The translations under genes and the position numbers were made by a program. Shown in pieces: positions 1-8,513 of a stretch of 64,000 nucleotides of DNA. This DNA is from Allobosea sp. UNC402CLCol. Its GTDB lineage: Bacteria; Pseudomonadota; Alphaproteobacteria; Rhizobiales; Beijerinckiaceae. Position 1 is the first letter of the stretch, and each line of letters opens with the position of its first letter. The DNA lies in NCBI RefSeq assembly GCF_000745475.1, contig NZ_JQJJ01000009.1, positions 248,001 to 312,000 on the forward strand. The letters are read 5' to 3'. Below the pieces are notes generated by a model. The model did no database searches and was not told the DNA's origin. It worked only from the letters and a program-made list of their open reading frames with translations.

Positions 1-209
1 GCCCCGCGCGAGAGCGCCTCGAAGCCAAGCGCGCCCGTGCCGGCGAAGAGGTCGAGCACGCGCGCACCCTCGACCGCCTCGTCATAGGCATGGACGAGCA
101 CGTTGAAGAGGGATTCGCGCAGGCGGTCCGAGGTCGGCCTGATGCTGCCGATCCCCGGTTTCGGGCCGGCCAATGGCCGGCCGCCGAGACGTCCGCCGAC
201 GATCCGCAT
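1..209 (-). CDS. rsmD: 16S rRNA (guanine966-N2)-methyltransferase, 5' part only
   Basis: RsmD uses SAM to N2-methylate G966 of 16S rRNA in the small subunit. Only the first 69 or so residues are present; the gene runs off the left edge. The visible part begins [13 protein letters not shown], continues with [15 protein letters not shown], and reaches the SAM-binding glycine loop [14 protein letters not shown], all standard for the family. It lies three bases downstream of the pseudouridine synthase stop codon on the same strand, so the two are probably co-transcribed; both modify ribosomal RNA, and this pairing is common in Rhizobiales. Confidence 0.93.
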   Translation of the reverse strand, partial: MRIVGGRLGGRPLAGPKPGIGSIRPTSDRLRESLFNVLVHAYDEAVEGARVLDLFAGTGALGFEALSRG

Positions 210-212
210 CGC

Positions 213-2408
213 TTAGTCGCGCTTGCCTCGCGGGCCGCCGGGACGCGGGCCCTTGCCGCCGCCAGGACGTCCGCCGCCGCCCGGCTTGCCGCCGAACGGG
301 CGCGCGCCGAACGGCTTGCCGCCGCTACGCTCGCCGCTGCTGCGCCCGGCCGGGCGTTCGGAGGAGCGGGCGCCGAAGCTCTTCTCGCTACCGCCGGGCC
401 TGTCGCCGAAGCTGCGGCCGCGCGGCTTGTCGCCGGCCGGCCGTTCGCTGAAGCGGCGGGCAGGGCGCTCGGCGCCGTCACGCGGCGCGCGCTCGGGGCG
501 TTCGCCGCGCGGCGCGCGGTCCTGCCAGGGGCGCTCATCGGAGCGGTCGCGTCCGCCGGCATCCTCGCGCGGGCGCCGCGCCGGCCTGTCGCCGCCGCTG
601 CGCTCGAAGGAGCGCGGCGCGCGATCCTCGCTGCCGCGCTCGTTGCGGGGCTTGCGGTCCGGCCTGCGCCGGCTCTCCGGTTGAGCGGTTTCCTCGCGCG
701 GTGCGGCGCTGATGCGCTCGACCAGCACGCGCCGGCCCTTGGGGTCGGCGATCGCCTTGTCGCGCTTGCGCGCGACCGTGCCGGTCGCCTCGCGGGTCTC
801 GCGTTCCAGCTTCGGATCGGCGCCGCGCCGGGGCGGCGCCTTGCGCTCGCGCTGCGGCGCGGCCTCGGCGTCGCGCCAGACGGTTCGGGTCCAGGGCTTG
901 TCGCCGCGCGGGAGTTGGCGTGGGCTCTCGTCGTCGCGGCGGGTTTCGTCGCGGCGTCGACGCGGACGATCGTCCCCGGCCAGGGCGCGGGGTGGGGCGG
1001 TCGGCAGCATGTCGCGGCGCGGCGCCTCGAAATCGGCGCCGGCCTTGGCCGCGAGCTCGATCCCGAGCTGGTCCTGCAGCACGCGTGAGCGGATTTCCTC
1101 GACCTCGCCTTCCGCGATCTCGCCGAGCTGGAAAGGCCCGAAGGAGATGCGGATCAGCCGGTTCACCGCGAGCCCGAGATGCTCGAGCACGGTCTTGACC
1201 TCGCGGTTCTTGCCCTCGCGCAGATCGACGGTCAGCCAGGTGTTGAAGCCCTGCTGACGCTCGAAGCGGGCGATCACCGGCCCATAATGGATGCCGTCGA
1301 TCTCGACGCCGTCCCGAACCGTGTCGAGCTTGTCCTGCGTGACTTCGCCGAAGGCGCGCACGCGATAGCGCCGGAGCCAGCCGGTCTCGGGCAGCTCCAG
1401 CACCCGCGCCAGCCCGCCATCATTGGTGAGCAGCAGCAGTCCTTCGGTGTTGATGTCGAGCCGGCCGATCGAGAGCACGCGCGGCAGGTCTTCCGGCAGC
1501 GCCTCGAACACGGTCGGGCGGCCTTCCGGGTCGAAGTTGGTGGTCACGAGGCCGCGCGGCTTGTGGTAGAGCCAGAGCCGCGTGCGCTCGCGCGCCGGCA
1601 GCGGCTCGCCATCGACCAGCACGACGTCGGTCGGCTTGACGTCGAGGGCGGGGCTTTCCAGCACGGTGCCGTTCACGCTGACGCGGCCCTCGGCGATCAT
1701 CGCTTCGCTGTCGCGCCGCGAAGCGACGCCGGCGCGCGCCATCACCTTGGCGATCCGCTCCGGCTCCTGCGCCGCGATCAGCTTGCCTTCCGTGGGCGCC
1801 TCCTCGCGCGGGCGGCGCGGCCGGTCCTCGCGATGGGGATCGCGCTCTGCCCGTTGCGGGCGCGGACGCTCGAAGCGCCTTTCGCCGTCGCCGGTCTCGT
1901 TGCGGCGCGGCGGGCGGCCGAAGCTGCCACGCGCAGGGCGCTCCGCCCGGTCTCCACTCTCGGGACGTGCGCGGAAGGGGCGTTCGGCGTGACGTTCGCC
2001 GTCGCGCTCGCTGCGACGAGGGCGGTCCTCGCCGGTGCGTTCGCGGAAGGGGCGGGCCCCACCCTCGGGCCTGAACCGCGCTGGCCTGTCGCCTGCGGGG
2101 CGCTCGGCGCGCGGAGCGCGACCCTCGGCCGGCTTGTCGAAGCGGCGGGCAGGGCGCTCAGCCCCCTCCGAATGGCCGCGGAACGAGCGGCGCTCGCCGG
2201 CTTCGCCAAAGCCCTTGCGCTCGGCGCCGTCGCGGGCCGGCGCGCGACCCTCGCCGCTGCGGCCAGCCGGGCTCCTGCTTCCCGGGCCCTTGCCACCGAA
2301 GCTCTTGCCACCGAAACCTTTGCCACCGAAACCTTTGCCGTCGCCACGGCCGCCGGCTCCGCCGCCCTTGCGGGGGCCGCGGCCTCTGCTGTTGTCGTCG
2401 TCTTTCAT
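213..2408 (-). CDS. RsuA/RluB-family pseudouridine synthase with long Arg/Gly-rich tails
   Basis: Isomerises a specific uridine of (probably 23S) rRNA to pseudouridine. The conserved core is an S4 RNA-binding domain (about residues 217-275, ERIAKVMARAGVASRR) followed by the catalytic domain (about 277-450) with GRLDINTEGLLLLTNDG, whose Asp is the catalytic residue. The core is flanked by about 215 N-terminal and 280 C-terminal residues of low-complexity R/G/E/P sequence containing repeated FGGK, RPARR and ERP blocks, so the 731-residue protein is more than twice the usual 250-300. I chose the ATG at 2408 because AGGAG lies six bases upstream; a GTG 27 bases earlier is in frame. The core resembles RluB, but the exact target uridine cannot be assigned from sequence alone. 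Confidence 0.9.
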   Translation of the reverse strand: MKDDDNSRGRGPRKGGGAGGRGDGKGFGGKGFGGKSFGGKGPGSRSPAGRSGEGRAPARDGAERKGFGEAGERRSFRGHSEGAERPARRFDKPAEGRAPRAERPAGDRPARFRPEGGARPFRERTGEDRPRRSERDGERHAERPFRARPESGDRAERPARGSFGRPPRRNETGDGERRFERPRPQRAERDPHREDRPRRPREEAPTEGKLIAAQEPERIAKVMARAGVASRRDSEAMIAEGRVSVNGTVLESPALDVKPTDVVLVDGEPLPARERTRLWLYHKPRGLVTTNFDPEGRPTVFEALPEDLPRVLSIGRLDINTEGLLLLTNDGGLARVLELPETGWLRRYRVRAFGEVTQDKLDTVRDGVEIDGIHYGPVIARFERQQGFNTWLTVDLREGKNREVKTVLEHLGLAVNRLIRISFGPFQLGEIAEGEVEEIRSRVLQDQLGIELAAKAGADFEAPRRDMLPTAPPRALAGDDRPRRRRDETRRDDESPRQLPRGDKPWTRTVWRDAEAAPQRERKAPPRRGADPKLERETREATGTVARKRDKAIADPKGRRVLVERISAAPREETAQPESRRRPDRKPRNERGSEDRAPRSFERSGGDRPARRPREDAGGRDRSDERPWQDRAPRGERPERAPRDGAERPARRFSERPAGDKPRGRSFGDRPGGSEKSFGARSSERPAGRSSGERSGGKPFGARPFGGKPGGGGRPGGGKGPRPGGPRGKRD

Positions 2409-2534
2409 GACTGCTCCTGAGCCCGGCCTTTGCACATCCGCTTTGCGGGAAGGGCCTGGCTCGCTTATTCGCTATGACCGGCGCTTGTAGCAGAGGCTTT
2501 TCCTCGCCGCGAGCGCCAAAGCCGGGGTTTTTCG

Positions 2535-2999
2535 ATGTCGCTGTCGCAAGCACCTTCCGTGATCGATGCCATGGCGCAGGCCTTCGACGAGGCGCGCGCG
2601 GCCGCCGCGCGCGGCGAGGTGCCGGTCGGCGCGGTGGTGATGCGCGACGGCGCGGTGCTGGCCCGTGCCGGCAACCGCACGCTGGAGCTGAAGGACCCCA
2701 CCGCCCATGCCGAGATGCTGGCGCTCAGGCTGGCTTGCGAAGCGATCGGCAGCGAGCGTCTGATCGGCTGCGATCTCTACGTCACGCTCGAACCTTGCCC
2801 GATGTGCGCGGCGGCGATCTCGTTTGCCCGCATCCGGCGGCTTTATTTCGGGGCGGCTGATCCCAAGGGCGGGGCCGTCGAGAACGGCGTCAGGCTCTAT
2901 GAGAGCCCGACCTGCCACCATCAGCCCGAAATCTATGGCGGCCTGCGCGAGAGCGAGGCGGCGAAGCTGCTGCGGGAGTTCTTCCGCGAGCGGCGATAG
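2535..2999 (+). CDS. tadA: tRNA(Arg) adenosine-34 deaminase
   Basis: Deaminates the wobble adenosine of tRNA-Arg(ACG) to inosine, an essential decoding step. The 154-residue protein has the zinc-deaminase signature: HAE at 58-60 (zinc ligand His58, proton-shuttling Glu60) and PCPMC with Cys88 and Cys91 as the other zinc ligands. The tail GGLRESEAAKLLREFF is typical of TadA. It is transcribed divergently from the pseudouridine synthase with a 126-bp gap. A second in-frame ATG at codon 13 is possible, but the longer form fits family length. Confidence 0.95.
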   Translation: MSLSQAPSVIDAMAQAFDEARAAAARGEVPVGAVVMRDGAVLARAGNRTLELKDPTAHAEMLALRLACEAIGSERLIGCDLYVTLEPCPMCAAAISFARIRRLYFGAADPKGGAVENGVRLYESPTCHHQPEIYGGLRESEAAKLLREFFRERR

Positions 3000-3019
3000 C
3001 CGATGCGCCAGAACCTTCC

Positions 3020-3112
3020 GTCATTCTCGGGCGGCGCGAAGCGACGACCCGAGAATCGCGTGCCGAGAGGGCATTGGTTTCCGAGATGCTCGGGTCAAGC
3101 CCGAGCATGACG
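3020..3112. repeat. Dispersed intergenic palindromic repeat, family A, copy 1
   Basis: Contains an outer inverted pair (ATTCTCGGGC ... GACCCGAGAAT) enclosing CGAAGCG, then a perfect hairpin ATGCTCGGG-TCAAG-CCCGAGCAT at 3086-3108. A close copy lies at 25408-25523 and a diverged, reversed copy at 48345-48440. All three are just beyond gene ends, as is usual for REP/RIME-like elements in this order. Confidence 0.8.
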
Positions 3113-3127
3113 ACCCCGAATTCCCGC

Positions 3128-3379
3128 TCAGGTATCGGACGAGGTGATGCCGAACTTCTGGGCGAGCTGGGTGCGGTCCATGCAGGAGACGTCATAGGTC
3201 ACCTGCCGCCCCTTGAACTCGGGGCGCTTGCCGAATTCCTTGGTCATGGTGCGCGTGATGTCGTCGATGCGCGCCTCGCAGGCCTGCGCGGTGGTGAAGT
3301 CCATCTCGCTGATGCGTGAGGTGGTGCAGTGCGGCTCTCCCGAGACGCAGGCCATGATGACCATGGTGAAGGCATCCAT
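3128..3379 (-). CDS. Small conserved hypothetical protein
   Basis: An 83-residue protein starting MDAFTMVIMACVSGEP, with Cys residues in the N-terminal, central and C-terminal parts (GEPHCTTSR, AQACEARID, VSCMDRT). No family is recognised. The N-terminal half is mildly hydrophobic but not a convincing signal peptide. The ATG at 3379 has AGGAG 11 bases upstream; longer in-frame extensions lack a better site. It lies alone between tadA and the TauE gene and reads toward tadA. Confidence 0.6.
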   Translation of the reverse strand: MDAFTMVIMACVSGEPHCTTSRISEMDFTTAQACEARIDDITRTMTKEFGKRPEFKGRQVTYDVSCMDRTQLAQKFGITSSDT

Positions 3380-3484
3380 AGCGGGGCATGCTCCTGTCGC
3401 TTCGGGTTGAGGCTGCGCTGATAGGGTTAGCGAGCGGTTAACGGCAGGCGAAGCGGCAGGGACAGCCAAGCAAGATACGCGCCG

Positions 3485-4228
3485 TCAGGCAAGACCACGC
3501 CAGCAGAGATAGGCGCCCAGCGCCAGCAAGCCTGTGAAGAAACAGATTTTGAAGGTCGCGGGCGAAATGCGGTTGCGGACGAACTGACCGACACCCATTC
3601 CCACGAGAGCGGGGACCAGCGCGAGCAGAGATTGCCAGGCGACGGTGCCGTCGAGCGCACCGGCCCCGATCAGCCCGAAGGAGAGCGCCAGCGTCGAGAC
3701 GATGAAGGAGATGCCGAGCGCCTGCACCAGCTCGTCCTTGTCGAAGCCGAGGGCCTGCAGATAGGGCACGGCCGGCAAAACGAAGACGCCGGTCGCGGCC
3801 GTGACGACGCCGGTGACGAAGCCGATGACCGGCCCGAGCCAGACCTCCCAGCCGGGCGGCACGCGCAGCTTCGCCGCCTTGAGGCCGACCAGTGCGTAGA
3901 GAATCAGCGCCGCGCCGAGCCAGAGCGTCGCGCTGCCGTCCTTCTGCTGCTGCAGCAGGCCGGCGCCGGCCCAGGTGCCGAGGCAGATGGTGGCGAGCAT
4001 CGGCCAGAGCCGGCGCAATGTCGTGACGAGCTTAGGCCCGGTCGCGATCTGCCAGCCATTGGTGACGAGGTTCGGGACGACCAGCAGCGCGGCGGCCTGG
4101 GCCGGAGCCATGACGACGCCGAGGATGCCGACCGCGATGGTCGGCAATCCCAGCCCGATCACGCCCTTGACGAAGCCGGCGAGCACGAAGGTCGCGGTGA
4201 CGAAGAGGAGAAGAGCCGTGTTGTCCAT
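3485..4228 (-). CDS. TauE/SafE-family anion exporter
   Basis: A 247-residue inner-membrane protein made of two similar halves with about seven or eight hydrophobic segments. The family (DUF81) exports sulfite, sulfoacetate or related organosulfonates. Diagnostic stretches are GFVKGVIGLGLPTIAVG near the N-terminus and the corresponding second-half motif GFVTGVVTAATGVFVLP. It is transcribed divergently from an ArsR regulator 105 bp away with a perfect inverted repeat between them, so it is probably that regulator's target. The substrate cannot be read from sequence. I used the ATG at 4228, since the longer reading frame upstream lies over the ArsR gene on the other strand. Confidence 0.88.
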   Translation of the reverse strand: MDNTALLLFVTATFVLAGFVKGVIGLGLPTIAVGILGVVMAPAQAAALLVVPNLVTNGWQIATGPKLVTTLRRLWPMLATICLGTWAGAGLLQQQKDGSATLWLGAALILYALVGLKAAKLRVPPGWEVWLGPVIGFVTGVVTAATGVFVLPAVPYLQALGFDKDELVQALGISFIVSTLALSFGLIGAGALDGTVAWQSLLALVPALVGMGVGQFVRNRISPATFKICFFTGLLALGAYLCWRGLA

Positions 4229-4272
4229 GTCCCGCTTCTGGCATCCCGAGGCAGGTCTGTCTCGGATCGATA

Positions 4273-4290
4273 CTACGGCCCTGACCGTAG
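4273..4290. promoter_or_regulatory. Candidate operator between tauE-like and arsR-like genes
   Basis: Perfect inverted repeat CTACGG-N6-CCGTAG in the 105-bp divergent intergenic space, 45 bp from the exporter start and 44 bp from the regulator start. ArsR-type dimers bind such interrupted dyads. The assignment is inference from position and symmetry. Confidence 0.45.
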
Positions 4291-4333
4291 CGTCCTGGCT
4301 TGCGGCGGCGCGCGAACGGCGCATCATGGTGCC

Positions 4334-5083
4334 ATGAGTGCACAAGGTCCCTATCTCGCGGAGATCGCCCATCTGATGGGCGACCCGGCCCGCGCCAACA
4401 TGCTGCACGCGCTGATGGATGGCCGGGCGCTGACGGCGAAGGAACTCGCCTGGCTCGCCGGCGTCGCGCCGCAGACGGCGAGCGGCCATCTCGCCAAGCT
4501 GATGCAGGGCGGCTTGCTCGCTGTCGCCGCACAGGGGCGCCATCGCTATTATCGCCTTGCCGGGCCGGAGGTCGCGACGGCGCTGGAAGGGCTGATGGTG
4601 CTGGCGAATATGGAAGGGACGACGCGCCGCCTGCCGTCCCGCGTCGGGGCCGAGCTGAGCTTCGCCCGCACCTGCTACGACCATTTCGCCGGCCGGCTCG
4701 GCATCGGCATCCACGATGCGCTGATGACGGGGGGCCATCTCGCTGCCAGCGAGGGAGGCTATGCGCTGACCTCGTCGGGCAAGGCGATTTTCGCCCGGCT
4801 CGGCGTCGAGCCCGGCCAGAGCGGCAAGACCCGCCGCGCGGCGCTTCGCCCCTGCCTCGACTGGAGCGAGCGCCGGCCGCATCTCGCCGGCCATCTCGCC
4901 GCTGCGCTGGCCTGCCGCTGCTTCGAGATGGGCTGGACGCGTCGCCGCAAGGACAGCCGCGCCGTGACGCTGACGGAGGAGGGGCGCGCGATGCTCGAAG
5001 CCGCCTTGCCCGGTTTCCGCTGCGATGCGCCCGAGCCTTCCGTCAGCCCGCTGCGGCGAGAGCCCGTTCCAGCGCTCGCTTGA
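4334..5083 (+). CDS. ArsR-family winged-helix transcriptional regulator, long form
   Basis: A 249-residue regulator. Residues about 1-90 form the ArsR winged helix: HLMGDPARANMLHALMDG, recognition-helix region VAPQTASGHLAKLMQGGLL, and the wing GRHRYYRLA. The remaining 150 residues are a C-terminal extension with several Cys, found in a subset of ArsR proteins and probably ligand-sensing or structural. It is divergent from the TauE-type exporter and probably represses it. Its last 41 bp overlap the convergent patatin gene. The start is the ATG at 4334. Confidence 0.88.
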   Translation: MSAQGPYLAEIAHLMGDPARANMLHALMDGRALTAKELAWLAGVAPQTASGHLAKLMQGGLLAVAAQGRHRYYRLAGPEVATALEGLMVLANMEGTTRRLPSRVGAELSFARTCYDHFAGRLGIGIHDALMTGGHLAASEGGYALTSSGKAIFARLGVEPGQSGKTRRAALRPCLDWSERRPHLAGHLAAALACRCFEMGWTRRRKDSRAVTLTEEGRAMLEAALPGFRCDAPEPSVSPLRREPVPALA

Positions 5084-5918
5084 CCTCGTCCTTGACCGGC
5101 TCGGCGGCGGCGAGGATCGCCTTCGCCTTGAAGAAGTCGAGCCCGCCGATCCCGTCGAGCCCGCTGCGGATCAGGATGTCGGGCGGCTGCCGCTCGACCA
5201 TGCGCTGCACCAGCGTGCGGGTCAGGATCTGCGACGCCCCGACGATCGTCTCCATCGCACCGGGAATGCGGCTGTCGCTCGTGGCAAGCGGCGCCGCGCT
5301 GACATCGATCGCCAGCACGATCCGGCCGGGCGCCAGCAGGCGCTCATAGGGCAGGGGATTGATCGCCCCGCCATCGATCAGCACATGCCCCCCGAGCGCG
5401 ACCGGCCGCACCAGCCCGGGAATGGCGAGCGAGGCGGCGACCGCCGGTGTCAGCGGCCCCTCCGACAGCGTTACCTCGACATGGCGGTGGTAATCGGCCG
5501 CCGTCGCGCTGAAGGGGATGGCGAGTTCCTCGAAACGGTCGGGAACCGCCTCCGGCCAGAACAGGTCGAGCAGCCGTTCGCCATCGATCAGGGCGGGATT
5601 GCCGAGGCCGCGCACCAGATCGGCGAGCTTGCCGACGCGGGCATCGAGCAGTTTCGCGACCACGCGGGCCCGGTCGCGGAAGCTGCCGAGCACATGCTCG
5701 CGCAAGGCGGAGCCCGGGATGCCGGCCGCATAAGCGGCACCGATGATCGCCCCGATCGAGCAGCCGGCGATGAGCGAAGGCCTTACACCGAGTTCGTCGA
5801 GCGCTTCGAGGACCGGAATCTGGCTCAAGCCCCGCGCGCCGCCGGCGCCGAGCACCAGCGCGAATTCGCCGGCAGGCTTCGCGGCTTCGGGTCGGTGGGC
5901 GGCGCGGCGCGGCGACAT
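5043..5918 (-). CDS. Patatin-like phospholipase
   Basis: A predicted Ser-Asp dyad acyl hydrolase acting on phospholipid or other acyl esters. The 291-residue protein has the oxyanion-hole loop LGAGGARGL (about 23-31), the nucleophile elbow GCSIG (about residue 55) and the dyad motif DGGAI (about residue 190), i.e. all catalytic elements. There is no signal peptide, as in RssA/YchK-type bacterial patatins. The 3' end overlaps the ArsR gene by 41 bp in convergent orientation; the next gene on the same strand, an alpha/beta hydrolase, ends 27 bp upstream of its start, so co-transcription is likely. Confidence 0.9.
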   Translation of the reverse strand: MSPRRAAHRPEAAKPAGEFALVLGAGGARGLSQIPVLEALDELGVRPSLIAGCSIGAIIGAAYAAGIPGSALREHVLGSFRDRARVVAKLLDARVGKLADLVRGLGNPALIDGERLLDLFWPEAVPDRFEELAIPFSATAADYHRHVEVTLSEGPLTPAVAASLAIPGLVRPVALGGHVLIDGGAINPLPYERLLAPGRIVLAIDVSAAPLATSDSRIPGAMETIVGASQILTRTLVQRMVERQPPDILIRSGLDGIGGLDFFKAKAILAAAEPVKDEVKRALERALAAAG

Positions 5919-5945
5919 CAGCCGAATCTGGCCATTGCCGTGCGC

Positions 5946-6860
5946 TCAGGCAAGCGGCTGCGCGAGGAACGGCTTCAGCGCGGCGAGCGTCGCCTGCGGA
6001 TTCTCCTCCGGCAGGAAATGACCGCTGTCGATGGCCTGCCCCTCGGCCTGCGGCGCGAAGGTCTCGTGCCAGATCTCGAGCGGGCTTGCGCCCTTGGCCG
6101 GGATGCCGGCCTCGCCCCACAGGATCAGCGTCGGGCAGAGGATGCGCTTGCCTGCGGCGAGATCGGCCTTGTCATGCGCGATATCGGTGGTGGCGCCGGC
6201 GCGATAATCCTCGCAGGACGCATGGATGCGCGCGGGGTCGCTGAAGGATTCGGCGTAGGAGCGCAGCGCCAGCGGGTCGAACAGGTCGAGCTTCTTCGCC
6301 CGGCTCCAGCTCGCGATGGTATGGTCCAGCCAGCCGACCGGATCGGCCTTGAGCAGATTTTCAGGCGTCGGCTCGGGCTGGGCGAGGAAGGTCCAGTGAT
6401 AGACCTGCATGGCACGCGCCGCGTCCATGCCCTCCCACATCGAGACGGTCGGCAGGATGTCGAGCAGCGCGAGCCGCTCGACGCGGCCGGGATGGTCGAG
6501 CGCGAGGCGATAGGCGACGCGCGCCCCGCGATCATGCCCGATCACGCCGAAGCGCAGATGGCCGAGCGCCTGCATCACGGCGACGATGTCCTCGCCCATG
6601 CCGCGCTTCGTGTAGGTCGCTGCCCCGCCATCGCCATGCGGCGCGGCCGACCAGCCATAGCCGCGCAGGTCAGGGCAGACGACGGTATGCGTCTTCGCCA
6701 GCTCCGGCGCGATCTTGTGCCATTCGGCATGGGTCTGCGGAAAGCCGTGGATCAGCACGAGCGGCGGCCCTTCGCCGCCGACGCGGGCGAAGATTTTGCC
6801 GACCGGGCCGTCGACCCAATGGGCCTTGAAGCCGGGAAACAGGCTGTCGATGTTGCTCAT
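5946..6860 (-). CDS. Alpha/beta hydrolase of the fluoroacetate (haloacetate) dehalogenase type
   Basis: A 304-residue alpha/beta hydrolase. The nucleophile is Asp, in GHDRGAR (Asp110), not Ser, which marks the haloalkanoate dehalogenase branch. Other active-site residues fall at or next to the numbers I recall for the Rhodopseudomonas palustris fluoroacetate dehalogenase: Arg111 and Arg114 (carboxylate), Asp134 and His281 (rest of the triad), and His155, Trp156, Tyr219 (halide pocket). These enzymes hydrolyse haloacetates to glycolate. The actual substrate is inferred. The ATG at 6860 has only a weak ribosome site; an upstream extension would add unrelated sequence. It precedes the patatin gene by 27 bp. 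Confidence 0.85.
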   Translation of the reverse strand: MSNIDSLFPGFKAHWVDGPVGKIFARVGGEGPPLVLIHGFPQTHAEWHKIAPELAKTHTVVCPDLRGYGWSAAPHGDGGAATYTKRGMGEDIVAVMQALGHLRFGVIGHDRGARVAYRLALDHPGRVERLALLDILPTVSMWEGMDAARAMQVYHWTFLAQPEPTPENLLKADPVGWLDHTIASWSRAKKLDLFDPLALRSYAESFSDPARIHASCEDYRAGATTDIAHDKADLAAGKRILCPTLILWGEAGIPAKGASPLEIWHETFAPQAEGQAIDSGHFLPEENPQATLAALKPFLAQPLA

Positions 6861-7004
6861 GGCTGCGCCCTTGCCGTGGCGGCGGAGACGATGTCCGTCC
6901 GGCCGAAATCCTCTCCCTTGTAAAGCAAGGGAGCGTTCAAGGATTTGGCAAGAGCGTAGGAGAAGCAATCGCCGAGATTGAGGCGTGCGGGGTGCCCGGT
7001 TTTG

Positions 7005-8282
7005 TCAGCCTTGCTCGCGCTTCACCGCCTGCCAGCCGATGTCTCGGCGGCAGAAGCCCTCCGGCCAGTCGATCAGGTCGACGGCCTGATAGGCTTTGCC
7101 TTGAGCCTCACGCACGCTCTTGCCCAGGCCGACCACGTTGAGCACGCGCCCGCCATGGGCGACGAGCTCGCCCTCCCTGAGCTTGGTGCCGGCATGGAAG
7201 ACGAGGACGTCGTCCAGCGCATCCGCCTTCTCGACGCCGCGGATGACGCTGCCGGTCTCCGGCTTGCCGGGATAGCCCTTCGCCGCGAGCACGACGGTCA
7301 GCGCCGCCTCTTCCGCCCAGCGCAGGTCGAAGGAGCCGAGCACGCCGTCGCAGGCCGCGAGCAGGGCCGGCACGATGTCGCTCTTGAGGCGCGGCATCAG
7401 CACCTCGCATTCGGGGTCTCCGAAGCGGACATTGTATTCGATCAGCTTCGGCCCCTCGGCGGTGATCATCAGCCCGGCGAAGAGCACGCCCTGGAACGGC
7501 ATGCCGCGCTTGGCCATGCCGACGAGCGTCGGCCGGATGATCTCGGCCATGACGCGCTCTTCCAGCGCGGGCGTCATCACGGGGGCGGGCGAATAGGCGC
7601 CCATGCCGCCGGTGTTCGGGCCGGTGTCGCCGTCGCCGACGCGCTTGTGGTCCTGCGCCGAGGCCAGCGCCAGCGCATTGGTGCCGTCGCAGATGGCGAA
7701 GAAGCTCGCCTCCTCGCCGATCATCCATTCCTCGATCACGACCTCGGCGCCGGCGCTGCCGAGACCGCCCGAGAACATCATGTCGATCGCTTCATTGGCC
7801 TGGTCGAGCGTCTCGGCCATCACCACGCCCTTGCCGGCGGCGAGGCCGTCGGCCTTGACCACGATCGGCGCACCCTGGCGGGCGGCATAGGCCTTGGCGG
7901 TGTCGGCGCTGGTGAAGCGGCCGAAAGCGGCGGTCGGGATATTGAACTGGGCGCAGAGCTCCTTGGTGAAGCCCTTCGAGCCCTCGAGCTGGGCGGCGGC
8001 CTTCGAGGGGCCGAACACCTTGATGCCGGCGGCCCTGAGATCGTCGGCGATGCCGGCGACCAGCGGCCCTTCCGGGCCGACGACGACAAGGCCGATGGCC
8101 TGAAGATGGCAGAAAGCGACGACCGCGGCATGATCGGCGATATCGACCGCAACGTTCTCGCCGCATTGCGCGGTGCCCGGATTGCCCGGCGCGATGAAGA
8201 GCTGCTCGCAAAGCGGCGAGGCCGATATCGCCCAGGCGAGCGCGTGTTCGCGGCCCCCCGAACCGATCAGAAGAATCTTCAT
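7005..8282 (-). CDS. purD: Phosphoribosylamine-glycine ligase
   Basis: Second step of purine synthesis: ATP-dependent joining of glycine to 5-phosphoribosylamine. The 425-residue length is normal. Visible landmarks are [19 protein letters not shown] at the N-terminus, the ATP-grasp region with [13 protein letters not shown], and [12 protein letters not shown] near the metal site. The ATG at 8282 follows GGGAG; an in-frame GTG four codons earlier is less likely. It is divergent from xseA, with a palindromic repeat between them. Confidence 0.96.
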   Translation of the reverse strand: MKILLIGSGGREHALAWAISASPLCEQLFIAPGNPGTAQCGENVAVDIADHAAVVAFCHLQAIGLVVVGPEGPLVAGIADDLRAAGIKVFGPSKAAAQLEGSKGFTKELCAQFNIPTAAFGRFTSADTAKAYAARQGAPIVVKADGLAAGKGVVMAETLDQANEAIDMMFSGGLGSAGAEVVIEEWMIGEEASFFAICDGTNALALASAQDHKRVGDGDTGPNTGGMGAYSPAPVMTPALEERVMAEIIRPTLVGMAKRGMPFQGVLFAGLMITAEGPKLIEYNVRFGDPECEVLMPRLKSDIVPALLAACDGVLGSFDLRWAEEAALTVVLAAKGYPGKPETGSVIRGVEKADALDDVLVFHAGTKLREGELVAHGGRVLNVVGLGKSVREAQGKAYQAVDLIDWPEGFCRRDIGWQAVKREQG

Positions 8283-8311
8283 GCTGGCTCCCATCCGCGT
8301 TGGCGGGTTTG

Positions 8312-8425
8312 TGAGCCCTCATCCTGAGGAGCGTTCCGGAGGAACGCGTCTCGAAGGATGCTCCAGCGCCCCCTGGACCATCCTTCGAGACGCCGCTGAC
8401 GCGGCTCCTCAGGATGAGGGCTGAG
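8312..8425. repeat. Dispersed palindromic repeat, family B, copy 1
   Basis: Long imperfect palindrome: left end GAGCCCTCATCCTGAGGAGC, right end GCTCCTCAGGATGAGGGCTG, with inner arms CGTCTCGAAGGATG and CATCCTTCGAGACG. A second copy with the same arms and a different centre lies at 10141-10265, on the other side of xseA. Confidence 0.85.
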
Positions 8426-8513
8426 GTCGGCCGAAAGGATCCTTGCGCAATACCTGCCCGGCGCGGCGACGGCAACGCTTCTGCTCGTCGGGCCCGCCCG
8501 CTATGGTCCGGCC

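Noticed and set aside
90..2420. Long plus-strand open frames of 332 and 413 residues opposite the pseudouridine synthase
   Set aside because: They are Ala/Arg-rich mirror frames created by the skewed codon use of the low-complexity minus-strand gene; they match no family and lack ribosome sites.
3632..4333. Upstream extension of the ArsR frame across the exporter gene
   Set aside because: The 234 extra residues lie wholly over TauE on the other strand and read as low-complexity sequence; the ATG at 4334 starts the real winged helix.
5025..6923. 632-residue plus-strand open frame over the patatin and hydrolase genes
   Set aside because: Arg/Asp/Gly-rich antisense shadow; both minus-strand genes have intact catalytic motifs and family length.
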